Source: Sinorhizobium kostiense (lineage in GTDB: Bacteria; Pseudomonadota; Alphaproteobacteria; Rhizobiales; Rhizobiaceae). From it: a DNA stretch of 64,000 bases. The notes beneath the pieces were generated by a model that was not told where the DNA came from, made no database searches, and saw only the letters and a program-made list of their open reading frames with translations. Below are positions 11,060 through 20,579 of this stretch, in pieces. The first letter of the stretch is position 1. Each line of letters opens with the position of its first letter. Position numbers and translations under genes: made by a program. Location of the stretch: positions 124,001-188,000 of the forward strand of contig NZ_JAGILA010000004.1 in NCBI RefSeq assembly GCF_017874595.1, read 5' to 3'.

Positions 11060-12247
11060 ATGACCTCTGACTTGCTCTCCCACCTGCGTACCGAGCTCGA
11101 CGAATTGAAGAAGGCTGGGCTTTACAAGCCTGAGCGCGTCATCACCTCCAAGCAGTCGGGCGAGATCGAAGTCGTTTCCGGCGCGCGCGTCCTCAACTTC
11201 TGCGCCAACAACTATCTCGGGCTGGCCGACAATGAGGAACTCGCCGAGGCTGCCAAGAAGGCGCTAGACCGGTATGGCTACGGCATGGCCTCGGTGCGCT
11301 TCATCTGCGGCACGCAGGAGGAGCACAAGGAACTCGAGGCACGCATCTCCGCCTTCCTCGGCATGGAGGACACGATTCTCTATTCCTCCTGCTTCGACGC
11401 CAATGGCGGCCTGTTCGAGACGCTGCTTGGCGAGGAAGATGCGGTCATTTCCGACGCGCTGAACCACGCCTCGATCATCGACGGCATCCGCCTCTCCAAG
11501 GCGAAGCGCTTCCGTTATGCCAACAACGACATGTCCGCACTTGAAGAGGAACTGAAGAAGGCGGAAGGCAGCCGCTTCAAGCTGATTGCCACCGACGGCG
11601 TTTTCTCGATGGACGGCATCATTGCCAATCTCAAGGGCGTCTGCGATCTCGCGGAAAAATACGGTGCGATGGTCATGGTCGACGACAGCCACGCAGTCGG
11701 CTTCGTCGGCAAGCATGGCCGCGGCTCCGCCGAGCACTGTGGCGTCGAGGGCAGGATCGATATCATCACCGGCACCCTCGGCAAGGCGCTCGGCGGCGCC
11801 TCCGGCGGCTACACGTCGGCCAAGGCCGAGGTCGTCGATTGGCTGCGCCAGCGCTCGCGGCCCTATCTCTTCTCGAATACGCTCGCCCCGGTAATTGCCG
11901 CCGCGTCGCTCAAGGTGTTCGAGTTGGTCGAGAACGGAGATGCGCTGCGCGAGCGGCTTTACGCCAATGCCGCACTCTTCCGGGCGGAGATGGCAAAGCT
12001 CGGCTTCACGCTTGCCGGCGAGGGACATCCGATCATTCCGGTGATGCTCGGCGACGCGGCACTGGCGCAGGAGATGGCGGCGCGCATGCTGGAGAAGGGT
12101 GTCTACGTCATCGGCTTCTCCTTCCCGGTGGTGCCGAAAGGGCAGGCGCGCATCCGCACCCAGATGTCGGCCGCGCATCGCGAGGAGGACGTGCGGCGGA
12201 CGATCGCAGTGTTCGAGGAAGTCGGCCGCGAGCTCGGGGTGATCTGA
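11060..12247 (+). CDS. kbl: 2-amino-3-ketobutyrate coenzyme A ligase (glycine C-acetyltransferase)
   Basis: 395 residues from the ATG at 11060 ([28 protein letters not shown]); the frame stays open to 10994 but that part is not conserved. It is an alpha-oxoamine synthase of aminotransferase fold class I/II, with the glycine-rich [11 protein letters not shown], the [12 protein letters not shown] cofactor motif and the PLP lysine in [10 protein letters not shown] near residue 243. It cleaves 2-amino-3-oxobutyrate with CoA to glycine and acetyl-CoA. It pairs with tdh 47 bases downstream in a two-gene threonine-to-glycine operon. Confidence 0.96.
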   Translation: MTSDLLSHLRTELDELKKAGLYKPERVITSKQSGEIEVVSGARVLNFCANNYLGLADNEELAEAAKKALDRYGYGMASVRFICGTQEEHKELEARISAFLGMEDTILYSSCFDANGGLFETLLGEEDAVISDALNHASIIDGIRLSKAKRFRYANNDMSALEEELKKAEGSRFKLIATDGVFSMDGIIANLKGVCDLAEKYGAMVMVDDSHAVGFVGKHGRGSAEHCGVEGRIDIITGTLGKALGGASGGYTSAKAEVVDWLRQRSRPYLFSNTLAPVIAAASLKVFELVENGDALRERLYANAALFRAEMAKLGFTLAGEGHPIIPVMLGDAALAQEMAARMLEKGVYVIGFSFPVVPKGQARIRTQMSAAHREEDVRRTIAVFEEVGRELGVI

Positions 12248-12294
12248 GGGGCACATCGTGAGGGGCAGATGATCGGAGGAGTGAGGATCCTGCT

Positions 12295-13332
12295 ATGACG
12301 AACATGATGAAGGCGCTGGTCAAGACGAAGCCGGAGGTCGGGCTTTGGATGGAGCGCGTGCCGGTGCCGGAGGTCGGGCCGAACGACGTGCTGATCCGCG
12401 TCAGGAAATCCGCGATCTGCGGCACGGATGTCCATATCTGGAACTGGGACCAATGGGCGCAGAAGACCATTCCGGTGCCGATGGTCGTTGGCCACGAGTT
12501 CATGGGTGAGATCGCCGAGGTCGGCTCGGCCGTCACCAAGTACCATGTCGGCGAACGGGTGTCCGGCGAAGGCCATATCGTTTGCGGCAAGTGCCGCAAT
12601 TGCCGGGCGGGCAGGGGACATCTCTGCCGCAACACGCTTGGAGTCGGCGTCAACCGCCCGGGCTCCTTCGCCGAGTTCGTCTCCCTGCCTGAATATAATG
12701 TCGTGTCTATCCCGGACGAGGTGCCGGACGAGATTGCCGCGATTTTCGATCCCTTCGGCAATGCCGTGCACACGGCGCTCTCCTTCGATCTCGTCGGCGA
12801 GGACGTGCTGGTCACGGGTGCCGGGCCGATCGGCATCATGGGGGCGATGGTCGCCAAGCGCTGTGGTGCCCGCAAGGTGGTGATCACGGACATCAATCCG
12901 GTCCGCCTCGATCTCGCCCGCAAGGTGGGCATCGACTACGTCATCGACGCGTCGAAGGAAAACCTCGCCGACGTGATGCGCAAGATAGGCATGACGGAAG
13001 GCTTCGATGTGGGGCTCGAGATGTCGGGTGCCGCACCTGCTTTCCGCGACATGATCGACAAGATGAACAATGGCGGCAAGATCGCCATTCTAGGCATTGC
13101 GCCGGCCGGATTCGAGATCGACTGGAACAAGGTGATCTTCAAGATGCTCAACCTGAAGGGCATCTATGGCCGCGAGATGTTCGAAACCTGGTACAAGATG
13201 ATCGCCTTCGTTCAGGGTGGACTCGACCTTTCGCCGGTTATCACCCACCGCATTGGCATCGACGATTTCCGCGAGGGCTTCGAGGCGATGCGCTCGGGCA
13301 ACTCCGGCAAGGTCGTGATGGACTGGCTGTAA
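12295..13332 (+). CDS. tdh: L-threonine 3-dehydrogenase
   Basis: 345 residues, a zinc-dependent medium-chain dehydrogenase. Visible features are the catalytic zinc Cys in [26 protein letters not shown], the structural zinc cluster [15 protein letters not shown] near residues 97-111, and the NAD-binding [17 protein letters not shown]. It oxidises threonine to 2-amino-3-oxobutyrate, the substrate of the Kbl enzyme encoded just upstream. The start could also be the third-codon ATG pair, since the frame opens ATG-ACG-AAC-ATG-ATG. Confidence 0.96.
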   Translation: MTNMMKALVKTKPEVGLWMERVPVPEVGPNDVLIRVRKSAICGTDVHIWNWDQWAQKTIPVPMVVGHEFMGEIAEVGSAVTKYHVGERVSGEGHIVCGKCRNCRAGRGHLCRNTLGVGVNRPGSFAEFVSLPEYNVVSIPDEVPDEIAAIFDPFGNAVHTALSFDLVGEDVLVTGAGPIGIMGAMVAKRCGARKVVITDINPVRLDLARKVGIDYVIDASKENLADVMRKIGMTEGFDVGLEMSGAAPAFRDMIDKMNNGGKIAILGIAPAGFEIDWNKVIFKMLNLKGIYGREMFETWYKMIAFVQGGLDLSPVITHRIGIDDFREGFEAMRSGNSGKVVMDWL

Positions 13333-13764
13333 TCCTGAATCCAAAGGAGTAGGATCGCTACCGCCGGAAAACGCACCGAGCCCTTGTCTTTTGAAGGGCC
13401 GCTCCTACATGTTGAGCGAACGCTGAAATGCGGCAAAACATCCTGTCAACACCGATTTTGGCCGGTTTGCGCGGTTTTTCACCGGAAAAGCTTGACGGGA
13501 TCGAAAATTCTGGGAATCACCATTTCGAGCAGAAATGGCGACATGGTACGGCGGATAGGGATTCATGCCAGGGACAACTGAGTGGCAGGACTGTCGAAGC
13601 TTGCCCGCGCAACCGCGATCGCTGTCGTGGTTAATCAGGAATTAAATATCATCCCGTTACGTCAGGGGAAATGAATCGGTGGCGGGTACGCGGCGTGCCC
13701 GAAACCCCCGAGCGGCATTGGGCACCGGGTGCATGCCGGTTGCGACAAGGAAAGCGACGAATAA
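13333..13764. other. rpoD upstream region, no gene seen
   Basis: About 430 bases without a convincing gene; short open frames here have no start signals or family look. It should hold the promoters of rpoD. CTTGAC at 13491-13496 resembles a -35 element, but I find no -10 at proper spacing. The AT-rich stretch around 13632-13650 (TTAATCAGGAATTAAATATCATCCC) contains a small TTAAT dyad. Confidence 0.45.
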
Positions 13765-15819
13765 ATGGCAACAAAAGTCAAAGAAAACGAAGAAGCCGAC
13801 GTTGAACGCGAAGGTGCGCCGGACGGTCCGCTTCTCGATCTTTCCGACGACGCTGTCAAGAAGATGATCAAGGCCGCCAAGAAGCGCGGCTATGTGACGA
13901 TGGACGAGCTCAACTCCGTCCTGCCCTCCGAGGAAGTGACCTCCGAGCAGATCGAGGACACGATGGCCATGCTCTCCGACATGGGCATCAATGTCATCGA
14001 GGATGAGGATGCCGAGGAGGCCGCGGCCGGCGATGACGAGGACAGCGGCGACGAGGGTGAGAGCGAGGGCGGCGAACTTGCGACCGTCGGCGGCACCGCA
14101 CTTGCGACCAGCAAGAAGAAGGAGCCGACCGACCGCACCGACGACCCGGTGCGCATGTACTTGCGCGAGATGGGCTCGGTGGAGCTTCTTTCCCGCGAAG
14201 GCGAAATCGCCATCGCCAAGCGCATCGAGGCCGGCCGTGAAACGATGATCGCCGGCTTGTGCGAAAGCCCGCTCACCTTTCAGGCGCTGATCATCTGGCG
14301 CGACGAACTGAACGAGGGCCAGACGCTCTTGCGCGAGATCATCGATCTCGAGACCACCTATTCCGGTCCCGAGGCCAAGGCTGCACCGCAGTTCCAGAGC
14401 CCGGAAAAGATCGAGGCGGACCGCAAGGCCGCCGAAGAGAAGGAAAAGGTGCGCAAGACGCGCGTTGCCGCCAATGATGACGACATTACCAATGTCGGCG
14501 GCGAAGGGCAGCCGATCGAGGAAGAGGAGGAGGACGACGACGAGTCGAACCTCTCTCTCGCCGCGATGGAAGCGGAACTGCGCCCGCAGGTGATGGAGAC
14601 GCTCGACGTCATCGCCGAGACCTACAAGAAGCTGCGCAAGCTGCAGGATCAGCAGGTGGAAGCCCGCCTGGCCGCGACCGGCACGCTGTCGCCGGCGCAG
14701 GAGCGCCGCTACAAGGAACTGAAGGACGAGCTAATCAAGGCGGTGAAGTCGCTGTCGCTCAACCAGAACCGCATCGATGCGCTGGTCGAGCAGCTTTACG
14801 ACATTTCCAAGCGCCTGACGCAGAATGAAGGCCGGCTGCTGCGGCTCGCTGAATCCTATGGCGTCCGTCGCGAGGCGTTCCTGGAGCAATATTCCGGCGC
14901 GGAGCTCGACCCGAACTGGATGAAGTCGATCAGCAATCTCGCCGGCAAGGGTTGGAAGGAGTTTGCCAGGGCAGAGAACCAGACGATCCGCGACATCCGC
15001 CAGGAGATCCAGAATCTTGCGACCGAAACCGGCATCTCCATCGCCGAGTTCCGCCGCATCGTCTCGATGGTGCAGAAAGGCGAGCGCGAAGCACGCATCG
15101 CCAAGAAGGAGATGGTCGAGGCGAACCTGCGTCTCGTGATCTCGATCGCCAAGAAGTACACGAACCGCGGACTGCAGTTCCTGGATCTCATCCAGGAAGG
15201 CAATATCGGCCTGATGAAGGCCGTCGACAAGTTCGAGTACCGTCGCGGTTACAAGTTCTCGACCTATGCCACCTGGTGGATCCGGCAGGCGATCACCCGT
15301 TCGATCGCCGACCAGGCCCGCACCATCCGCATTCCGGTGCACATGATCGAGACGATCAACAAGATCGTGCGCACCTCGCGCCAGATGCTGCATGAGATCG
15401 GCCGCGAGCCGACGCCGGAGGAACTGGCGGAAAAGCTCGCAATGCCGCTCGAGAAGGTCCGCAAGGTCCTGAAGATCGCCAAGGAGCCGATCTCGCTCGA
15501 AACGCCGGTCGGCGACGAGGAGGATTCGCACCTCGGTGATTTCATCGAGGACAAGAACGCGCTGCTGCCGATCGACGCAGCGATCCAGGCGAACCTGCGC
15601 GAGACGACCACGCGCGTTCTCGCTTCGCTGACGCCGCGCGAGGAGCGCGTTTTGCGCATGCGCTTCGGCATCGGCATGAACACCGATCACACGCTCGAAG
15701 AGGTCGGGCAGCAGTTCTCGGTCACCCGCGAGCGTATCCGCCAGATCGAGGCGAAGGCGCTGAGGAAACTGAAGCACCCGAGCCGTTCGCGCAAGCTGCG
15801 CTCGTTCTTGGACAGCTGA
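13765..15819 (+). CDS. rpoD: RNA polymerase primary sigma factor (sigma-70, RpoD/SigA)
   Basis: 684 residues, the length seen in rhizobial SigA. Region 1.1 ([20 protein letters not shown]) is followed by an acidic stretch around residues 75-110, region 1.2 ([30 protein letters not shown]), and a long non-conserved region with a second acidic run near residue 255. Regions 2.1-2.4 follow, with [15 protein letters not shown], then region 3 and region 4.2 with [20 protein letters not shown]. It directs RNA polymerase to housekeeping promoters. A strong terminator follows 42 bases after the stop. Confidence 0.98.
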   Translation: MATKVKENEEADVEREGAPDGPLLDLSDDAVKKMIKAAKKRGYVTMDELNSVLPSEEVTSEQIEDTMAMLSDMGINVIEDEDAEEAAAGDDEDSGDEGESEGGELATVGGTALATSKKKEPTDRTDDPVRMYLREMGSVELLSREGEIAIAKRIEAGRETMIAGLCESPLTFQALIIWRDELNEGQTLLREIIDLETTYSGPEAKAAPQFQSPEKIEADRKAAEEKEKVRKTRVAANDDDITNVGGEGQPIEEEEEDDDESNLSLAAMEAELRPQVMETLDVIAETYKKLRKLQDQQVEARLAATGTLSPAQERRYKELKDELIKAVKSLSLNQNRIDALVEQLYDISKRLTQNEGRLLRLAESYGVRREAFLEQYSGAELDPNWMKSISNLAGKGWKEFARAENQTIRDIRQEIQNLATETGISIAEFRRIVSMVQKGEREARIAKKEMVEANLRLVISIAKKYTNRGLQFLDLIQEGNIGLMKAVDKFEYRRGYKFSTYATWWIRQAITRSIADQARTIRIPVHMIETINKIVRTSRQMLHEIGREPTPEELAEKLAMPLEKVRKVLKIAKEPISLETPVGDEEDSHLGDFIEDKNALLPIDAAIQANLRETTTRVLASLTPREERVLRMRFGIGMNTDHTLEEVGQQFSVTRERIRQIEAKALRKLKHPSRSRKLRSFLDS

Positions 15820-15860
15820 TCGGCACTTCGCCCGGACGGGCTCCAGCAACTGAAACCTTG

Positions 15861-15891
15861 GAAGAAGCCGGGCCGGACGCCCGGCTTCTTC
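15861..15891 (+). terminator. rho-independent terminator of rpoD
   Basis: GAAGAAGCCGGG and CCCGGCTTCTTC form a perfect 12-bp stem with a 7-base loop, followed by GTTTC. The stretch from here to 16139 shows no other gene. Confidence 0.93.
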
Positions 15892-16139
15892 GTTTCTGCG
15901 GCCGAACCTGGTCCTGTCAACTGCTCCCGATTTGAAGAGACATGCGCCAGGTGCAGGTTTATACTTTCCCCTGCAGCGAAGGGGGCACTCGTTTTGCAGT
16001 GCGGGTGGAGTAGTTGCACCGCAGGCGTCGTGCCGGAGAGCGCCACCCTAATTCCGACATCAGCGCTCCAGCCCTTTGATATCATAGCATCTTGGGCGCC
16101 TTCATTCGAAGACGGGATGCTTTTTTTGGGAGGTGTGAG

Positions 16140-16433
16140 ATGACCACTTACGTCGTGCTTCTCAATTGGACCGAGCAGGGTATCAAGAACATACGCGAGT
16201 CTCCGAAGCGGCTGGATGCAGCCAAGAAAGTGCTCTCGGAGATGGGCGGCACCTTCAAGGATTTCTATCTCACCATGGGTGAATACGACATGGTCGCAAT
16301 CTGCGAAGCGCCGGACGATGCGGTCGCGGCACGATTCGCACTGACGCTCGGCACGCAAGGGAATGTGCGCACCCGTACCTTGAAGGCCTTCCCCGAGGCC
16401 GCCTATCGCGAACTGATCGGCACACTCGGCTAG
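16140..16433 (+). CDS. GYD domain protein
   Basis: 97 residues from the ATG at 16140, preceded by GGGAGGTGTGAG, an excellent ribosome binding site; an in-frame reading from 16092 lacks one. The sequence MTTYVVLLNWTEQGIKNI and the motif YLTMGEYDMVAICEAPDD give the name of the GYD family (about 95-residue ferredoxin-like fold proteins). The function is unknown; members are small cytoplasmic alpha/beta proteins. It is a stand-alone gene. Confidence 0.88.
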   Translation: MTTYVVLLNWTEQGIKNIRESPKRLDAAKKVLSEMGGTFKDFYLTMGEYDMVAICEAPDDAVAARFALTLGTQGNVRTRTLKAFPEAAYRELIGTLG

Positions 16434-16589
16434 GCGTAATCGGCCGGTTGCTGCCGCAGCACGGCGCTCCCCGCATCCTGTTGCGCCGTGCTGCGGCTGG
16501 CCGCCGTTGCCCCTATCATTCGACATCGATTCAATACCGATCCTTAACGTTTACGCTTTATCAATCTCTCGCATACGAGAGGTTGAGCG

Positions 16590-17159
16590 ATGCGTTGCGT
16601 TTTTGTCGTCGTCCTCCTGTTGCTGGCCGGCTGCGGATCGGTGCCGAAGAACACCCGGAACGCCTGCGCGGTCTTCGAGCAGCGAGATGGGCTTATCCAC
16701 AATTGGCGCCGCGCCGCCTATAGCGCGGAGCGCGAATACGGCGTGCCGGTGCCGGTGCTGATGGCGACGGTCTACACCGAGTCCGGTTTTCGCCATAACG
16801 CGCGGCCGCCGCGCACCATGCTCTTCGGCTTCATTCCCTGGAAGCGGATTTCGACGGCCTACGGCTATTCGCAGGCGCTCGACGGCACCTGGGCGCGCTA
16901 CCAGGCCGAGACCGGACGCTGGATGGCGCGCCGCACCGACTTTGCCGACGCAATCCGTTTTATCGCGTGGTACCACAACGAAAGCCATCGCCGGAACGGC
17001 ATTGCGCTCAACGATCCCTATCGGCTTTACATCGCCTATTACCATGGCCACGGCGGCTATCAGCGCGGCAACTGGAGCGATACGGCGAAAGCCGGCGCCA
17101 AGCGGGCGACCGGGATGGCGTCGATATACGCGCGGCAATTGCAAGGCTGCGGCGGGTAG
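16590..17159 (+). CDS. lytic transglycosylase-like lipoprotein (SLT domain)
   Basis: 189 residues. The N-terminus is a lipoprotein signal peptide with the lipobox LLAGC at residues 11-15. The remainder is a transglycosylase SLT domain: the catalytic-type glutamate in TVYTESGFRHNARPP, then STAYGYSQALDGTWARYQ and RFIAWYHNESHRRNGI. Such enzymes cut peptidoglycan glycan strands with anhydromuramyl formation, here anchored to the outer membrane. The TAG stop codon lies exactly at the border of a dispersed repeat that begins at 17160, so the end of the gene may have been set by that insertion. Confidence 0.85.
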   Translation: MRCVFVVVLLLLAGCGSVPKNTRNACAVFEQRDGLIHNWRRAAYSAEREYGVPVPVLMATVYTESGFRHNARPPRTMLFGFIPWKRISTAYGYSQALDGTWARYQAETGRWMARRTDFADAIRFIAWYHNESHRRNGIALNDPYRLYIAYYHGHGGYQRGNWSDTAKAGAKRATGMASIYARQLQGCGG

Positions 17160-17273
17160 CGCATCGGCCCGAAAATAGTACCCGATTTTCGGAAAGCTCG
17201 ATGCGCAAATCCAGAGAGTTACCGCGACCTTTGCGCGTCTGAAAAGACGCGCGGCGCTGTAAAGGTCCTGCGC
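17160..17273 (+). repeat. RIME-like ~114-bp repeat, copy 1
   Basis: It begins CGCATCGGCCCGAAAATAG and contains a dyad (CGAAAATAGTACCCGATTTTCG), then TTTGCGCGTCTGAAAAGACGCGC and GGCGCTGTA. The inverse complement of 37743-37861 carries the same modules in the same order. Size and two-palindrome layout fit the Rhizobium-specific intergenic mosaic elements described in the literature; identity to a named subfamily is not verified. Confidence 0.8.
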
Positions 17274-17303
17274 CTCATCGCAGAATTTTACTAACGAGCT
17301 GTC

Positions 17304-17329
17304 GGAACTTTTCCGTCGCCATCGTCCTT
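17304..17329 (+). promoter_or_regulatory. candidate RpoE2-type promoter of the DUF1428 gene
   Basis: GGAAC at 17304-17308, 19 bases, then TT at 17328-17329. This fits the general-stress sigma factor RpoE2 consensus of Sinorhizobium (GGAAC-N18/19-TT) and lies 28 bases before the DUF1428 start codon. Confidence 0.45.
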
Positions 17330-17357
17330 TGGTGTCTTTCGAACGGAGGAGACGAAC

Positions 17358-17711
17358 ATGGCATATGTGGATGGTTTCATCGTCGCGGTGCCGAAGGCGA
17401 ATGTCGAGGCCTACAAGGATCTGGCGCGCAAGGCCGGCGCCGTCTGGAAGGAACATGGTGCGCTGGAGTATGTCGAATGCCTGGGAGACGACGTGCCCTA
17501 TGGCGAGGTGACGTCCTTCCCGCGTGCGGTACAGGCCAAGGAGGACGAGACGGTTGTCTTTTCCTGGGTCGTCTATCCCTCCCGCCAGGATCGCGATGCC
17601 GTTATTGCCAAGGTGATGGCGGACCCGCGGCTGCAAGGCGACGAGTGGAAATCGATCTTCGATGGCAAGCGCTTGATCTATGGCGGCTTCGAGAGCTTCC
17701 TGGAAATGTGA
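17358..17711 (+). CDS. DUF1428 family protein (YbaA-like)
   Basis: 117 residues starting MAYVDGFIVAVPKANVEAYKDLA, with the family motifs GALEYVECLGDDVPYGEVTSFP, VVFSWVVYPSRQDRDAV and the C-terminal DGKRLIYGGFESFL. These are the hallmarks of DUF1428, a dimeric alpha/beta-barrel-like cytoplasmic protein of unknown function. GGAGGAGACGAAC precedes the start. A candidate RpoE2 promoter lies just upstream, suggesting induction in general stress. Confidence 0.9.
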   Translation: MAYVDGFIVAVPKANVEAYKDLARKAGAVWKEHGALEYVECLGDDVPYGEVTSFPRAVQAKEDETVVFSWVVYPSRQDRDAVIAKVMADPRLQGDEWKSIFDGKRLIYGGFESFLEM

Positions 17712-17812
17712 CCGCTTTCACAAGCGCTCCGCGGTGCCTCGAGGCAACATTTAACTTGCGGTCGATTTCAGGGTAAAGTTGTCGCCAATCCAAACCTTTA
17801 GGAGGGGCGCAG

Positions 17813-18277
17813 GTGCGTATCACCCGGCGCCTCTTGGAACCGGTCGATGACAAGATGCCGCAAACCGTGATCACAATCGCCACCAAAGGGCAGGGGCTTT
17901 ACGAGTTTACCGACGAGGCGGCCGAATTCGTGCGACGCACAGGCGTGCCGGAGGGGCTGCTTACGCTTTTCGTGCGCCATACCTCGGCCTCGCTTCTCAT
18001 TCAGGAGAATGCCGATCCGGACGTCAAGCGCGATCTCAGGGAATTCTTTCACCGGGTGGTGCCGCCAACCTCCGATGCTTCGATGCACTGGGTCGTCCAT
18101 AGGCAGGAAGGGCCGGACGACATGCCCGCCCATATCAAGGCGGCCCTGACCCAGGTTTCGATCGGCGTGCCGGTGATGGAAGGGCGGATGGCGCTCGGCA
18201 CCTGGCAGGGGCTTTATCTTTTCGAGCACCGCGACCACCCGCATCGCCGCGAAATCGTGCTGCATCTCGGCAATTAA
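17813..18277 (+). CDS. yjbQ: YjbQ family protein (UPF0047)
   Basis: 154 residues if the GTG at 17813 is used; TAGGAGGGG lies 6 bases before it, which decides for this start over the ATG at 17855 (140 residues). The YjbQ/UPF0047 fold is clear: FVRHTSASLLIQENADPDVKRDL, the DDMPAHIKAAL motif with conserved His, and GTWQGLYLFEHRDHPHRREI. Family members have thiamine-phosphate synthase side activity in E. coli; the true role is not settled. It is followed 18 bases later by a SnoaL-like gene, so the two form a small operon. Confidence 0.9.
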   Translation: MRITRRLLEPVDDKMPQTVITIATKGQGLYEFTDEAAEFVRRTGVPEGLLTLFVRHTSASLLIQENADPDVKRDLREFFHRVVPPTSDASMHWVVHRQEGPDDMPAHIKAALTQVSIGVPVMEGRMALGTWQGLYLFEHRDHPHRREIVLHLGN

Positions 18278-18295
18278 CGAGGACAGGGGGAGAGG

Positions 18296-18703
18296 ATGAC
18301 AGACGCTCAGACGATCGCCAGCCGCTTCATCGAGGCGGTGAACGCGCGCGACTTCGAGATGCTTGCTCGCCTCGTCGACGAGGACGTCGCGTTCGATTCG
18401 CTTACCGGCCAGCGGACGGTCGGCGTCGAGCCGTTGCGGGCCTGGATCATGAGCTATCTGCGCCATTTCGACGAGACCTTCAGCGACGTGGTGCTCATGC
18501 ATGACGGCTTCGGACAACATGTGGCGGCCGACACGACCGTCCACGGAACCTATCGCGAGACCATGGCCGGCTTTCCCGAGGCGTCCGGTCAGATCTATTC
18601 CATACCCAGCGTCTTCGTCTTCGAGATCGAGGATGGAGCGATTACCCGGCTCAGCCACTATCGAAACATTCGCCTCTTCGAACGGGAATTGGCGGCCGGC
18701 TGA
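18296..18703 (+). CDS. SnoaL-like / NTF2-fold protein
   Basis: 135 residues with the cone-shaped NTF2-like pattern: MTDAQTIASRFIEAVNARDFEMLARLVDEDVAFD, then a central TVHGTYRETMAGFP and the C-terminal VFEIEDGAITRLSHYRNIRLFEREL. SnoaL-type proteins include polyketide cyclases, ketosteroid isomerase-like enzymes and many binding proteins, so the substrate is not predictable. GGGGGAGAGG precedes the ATG. Co-transcribed with yjbQ by distance. Confidence 0.85.
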   Translation: MTDAQTIASRFIEAVNARDFEMLARLVDEDVAFDSLTGQRTVGVEPLRAWIMSYLRHFDETFSDVVLMHDGFGQHVAADTTVHGTYRETMAGFPEASGQIYSIPSVFVFEIEDGAITRLSHYRNIRLFERELAAG

Positions 18704-18759
18704 CCAGCGCGAGCTTCGCGGATGGTCCTATCGAGCCGCGGCGCGCGGCTCTAGGGGCA

Positions 18760-18785
18760 GGAACGAATCCCCCTCGCCATTCGTT
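18760..18785 (+). promoter_or_regulatory. candidate RpoE2-type promoter
   Basis: GGAAC at 18760-18764 and CGTT at 18782-18785 (19 bases between GGAAC and the final TT) fit the RpoE2 consensus. It lies about 205 bases before the next start codon, so it would give a long leader. The leader holds the dyad CATTCGTTTTCTGAACGAAAGGAATG region near 18779-18804. Confidence 0.3.
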
Positions 18786-18991
18786 TTCTGAACGAAAGGA
18801 ATGGGTTGGCGGCTGCTGGCCCCCGCCGGCCTGGATTGCGAGAGGCTGGCGGTCGGCGGGGGTTTGGCAGCGCCCAACCTGAACAGCACGTGAATGGAGG
18901 GTTCCGGGTGCGTTCAGCTTTCCCGCTCTATAGTCGGGTCAATGGTTGAACAAAGCCACGATAAGAACCCTCGCCACACCGGAGAAACACC

Positions 18992-19363
18992 ATGAAGAAG
19001 TTCTTCATCAATGCTGCCGTCGCCGCGGTCGTCGGGCTCACCGGTCTTACCGGTGCCGCCACCACCGCTTCAGCCGAGTCGCTCGTGTTCGAGCTCGGTC
19101 GGGGCGGCGTAGACGTTTATCATGATCGCGATCGCGATCGTGATTGGCGCCGCGACCGTTGGGACCGCGGTGAAGGTTGGGGCCGCCGCAGCCGCTGCGT
19201 ACCGGGTCTCGCAGTCGAAAAGGCGCGTGACCGCGGCCTGCGCCGTGCGCACGTTGCCGACATCTCGCGCCGCCAGGTCGTCGTCGCAGGCCGCCGCTAC
19301 GGCGAACGCCGCGCGATCGTCTTCGCCAACGTCCGCGGCTGCCCGATCATCGGCCGCTGGTAA
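18992..19363 (+). CDS. small secreted basic protein
   Basis: 123 residues with a clear Sec signal peptide (MKKFFINAAVAAVVGLTGL, cleavage after TTASAES). The mature part has an Asp/Arg repeat section (HDRDRDRDWRRDRWDR, residues 45-60) and then an Arg-rich domain with two cysteines (RRSRCVPG and NVRGCPIIGRW), which could form a disulphide. I recognise no function; similar small exported proteins are common in Rhizobiaceae. A GGAGAAACACC ribosome binding site precedes the ATG and a strong terminator follows. Confidence 0.75.
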   Translation: MKKFFINAAVAAVVGLTGLTGAATTASAESLVFELGRGGVDVYHDRDRDRDWRRDRWDRGEGWGRRSRCVPGLAVEKARDRGLRRAHVADISRRQVVVAGRRYGERRAIVFANVRGCPIIGRW

Positions 19364-19401
19364 CCCAGTTCGTTCTGTCTCCCCCCGCTGACGGAAAAAG
19401 G

Positions 19402-19436
19402 GAGCCCCCCCACGCTTTCGCGTCGGGGGCTCTTTT
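19402..19436 (+). terminator. rho-independent terminator of the secreted-protein gene
   Basis: GAGCCCCCCCACGC and GCGTCGGGGGCTC pair around a short TTTC loop, followed by TTTTGC. Stem is almost perfect. Confidence 0.9.
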
Positions 19437-19503
19437 GCGTTCGGTCGTTCCGAGATGGAGTGCCAGTCTCGGCCCGCTCTGGCCTGCCGGCCGCCGCCCG
19501 AAC

Positions 19504-20283
19504 CTACTGATCGATCGCGAAGGTCACGTTGACGGTGACATTATAGGCGCTCTCGCCGGTAGCGATCGGGACCTGATCGGCAGCGGCTTCCTTAGCCATT
19601 CGCGCGAACGGCACCGGCGGCTCGGGGCGGGGCTCCTGCTCGGCGAGCTCGATCAGCCGGCCGAGCGACACGCCGGCGGCTTCGGCAAGCACCCTGGCCT
19701 TGCCGATCGCGTCGGCGACCGCGGCCTTGCGGGCTTCGGTGATCACCGCGTCCGGCTTGTCGTTGGTGAATTCGATACCGCCCGCCTGGTTGACACCGAG
19801 CGAAACCGAGCTGTCGATGACCTCGCCGAGCCTTGAGAGGTCGCGCACGCGCACGGTGACGCCATTGACGACCTGATAGCCGACGAGTTCTGGCGGCCGG
19901 CTGCCGCCGTCATCGCTCGGCGGATAATGATATTGCGGGTTGATCGAAAAGCCGCTCGTCTGCAGGTCGCGATCGGCGATGCCCGCTTGCCTCAGCGCCG
20001 CAAGCACCTCCGTCATCGCCTTGTTGTTGGCGTCGAGCGCCTCGCGCGCAGTCTTCGCGTCCTTGACGACGCTCAATTGCAGGATCGCCAAGTCCGGCGC
20101 CGTCGTTGCGCGGCCCTCGCCGGAGACCTTGATCACCGCCTGGCGGCCACGGGGAGCATCCGCGCGCCCCTTGCCGTTCTCTTTGCCGTTGTCTTGCGCC
20201 AGGGCGGAGACCGCGAAAGCGCCGGCAAGGGCGGCGGCGACCGCGACGATCCGGACCGGGCGGGCAATGCGTGTAGAAATCAT
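19504..20283 (-). CDS. SIMPL domain protein (DUF541), periplasmic
   Basis: 259 residues with a signal peptide (PVRIVAVAAALAGAFAVSALAQ). The body shows the SIMPL family features: IKVSGEGRATTAPDLAILQLSV, LQTSGFSINPQY, VVNGVTVRVRDLSRLGEVID and the helical DAVITEARKAAVADAIGKARVLAEAAGVSLG. Members such as E. coli YggE are linked to oxidative-stress phenotypes and form ring oligomers; the mechanism is unknown. It lies alone, convergent with the secreted basic protein gene and divergent from the tRNA gene. Confidence 0.88.
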   Translation of the reverse strand: MISTRIARPVRIVAVAAALAGAFAVSALAQDNGKENGKGRADAPRGRQAVIKVSGEGRATTAPDLAILQLSVVKDAKTAREALDANNKAMTEVLAALRQAGIADRDLQTSGFSINPQYHYPPSDDGGSRPPELVGYQVVNGVTVRVRDLSRLGEVIDSSVSLGVNQAGGIEFTNDKPDAVITEARKAAVADAIGKARVLAEAAGVSLGRLIELAEQEPRPEPPVPFARMAKEAAADQVPIATGESAYNVTVNVTFAIDQ

Positions 20284-20431
20284 GGATGTTTCTCTCCGGT
20301 TGTTTTTCGCAATCCATGCTTATCGATTGTGTAGGCATTGCGGCAATGGCTTGTCGGCAAAAAGGTTTTCGGTTACAGCCATTCACGACCCCGCGAATTG
20401 CCATTGGTTCGCGGGCCGGCTGTTGCCGAAA

Positions 20432-20507
20432 GGGCCTGTAGCTCAATGGTTAGAGCCGGCGGCTCATAACCGCTTGGTTGGGGGTTCGAGTCCCTCCGGG
20501 CCCACCA
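20432..20507 (+). tRNA. tRNA-Ile (CAT anticodon, decodes AUA after lysidine modification)
   Basis: A 76-base cloverleaf: acceptor arms GGGCCTG and CGGGCCC, the D arm GCTCAATGGTTAGAGC, the anticodon arm with loop CTCATAA (anticodon CAT), the T arm GGGGGTTCGAGTCCCTC-like, and an encoded CCA end. The anticodon-arm sequence GGCGGCTCATAACCGC and overall pattern resemble E. coli ileX rather than initiator or elongator Met tRNAs, so isoleucine is the better call. It would need TilS modification. Confidence 0.9.
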
Positions 20508-20579
20508 TTTTCTTCTTTTCCAGGGAGTTGAGTAGGGTTTGGATGGGCAATGACGTCCATCTCCGACGAGCGGGGTCAC

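Noticed and set aside
13491..13526. RpoH-type promoter before rpoD (CTTGAC with CACCATTT)
   Set aside because: The spacing of 22 bases is too long for a heat-shock promoter.
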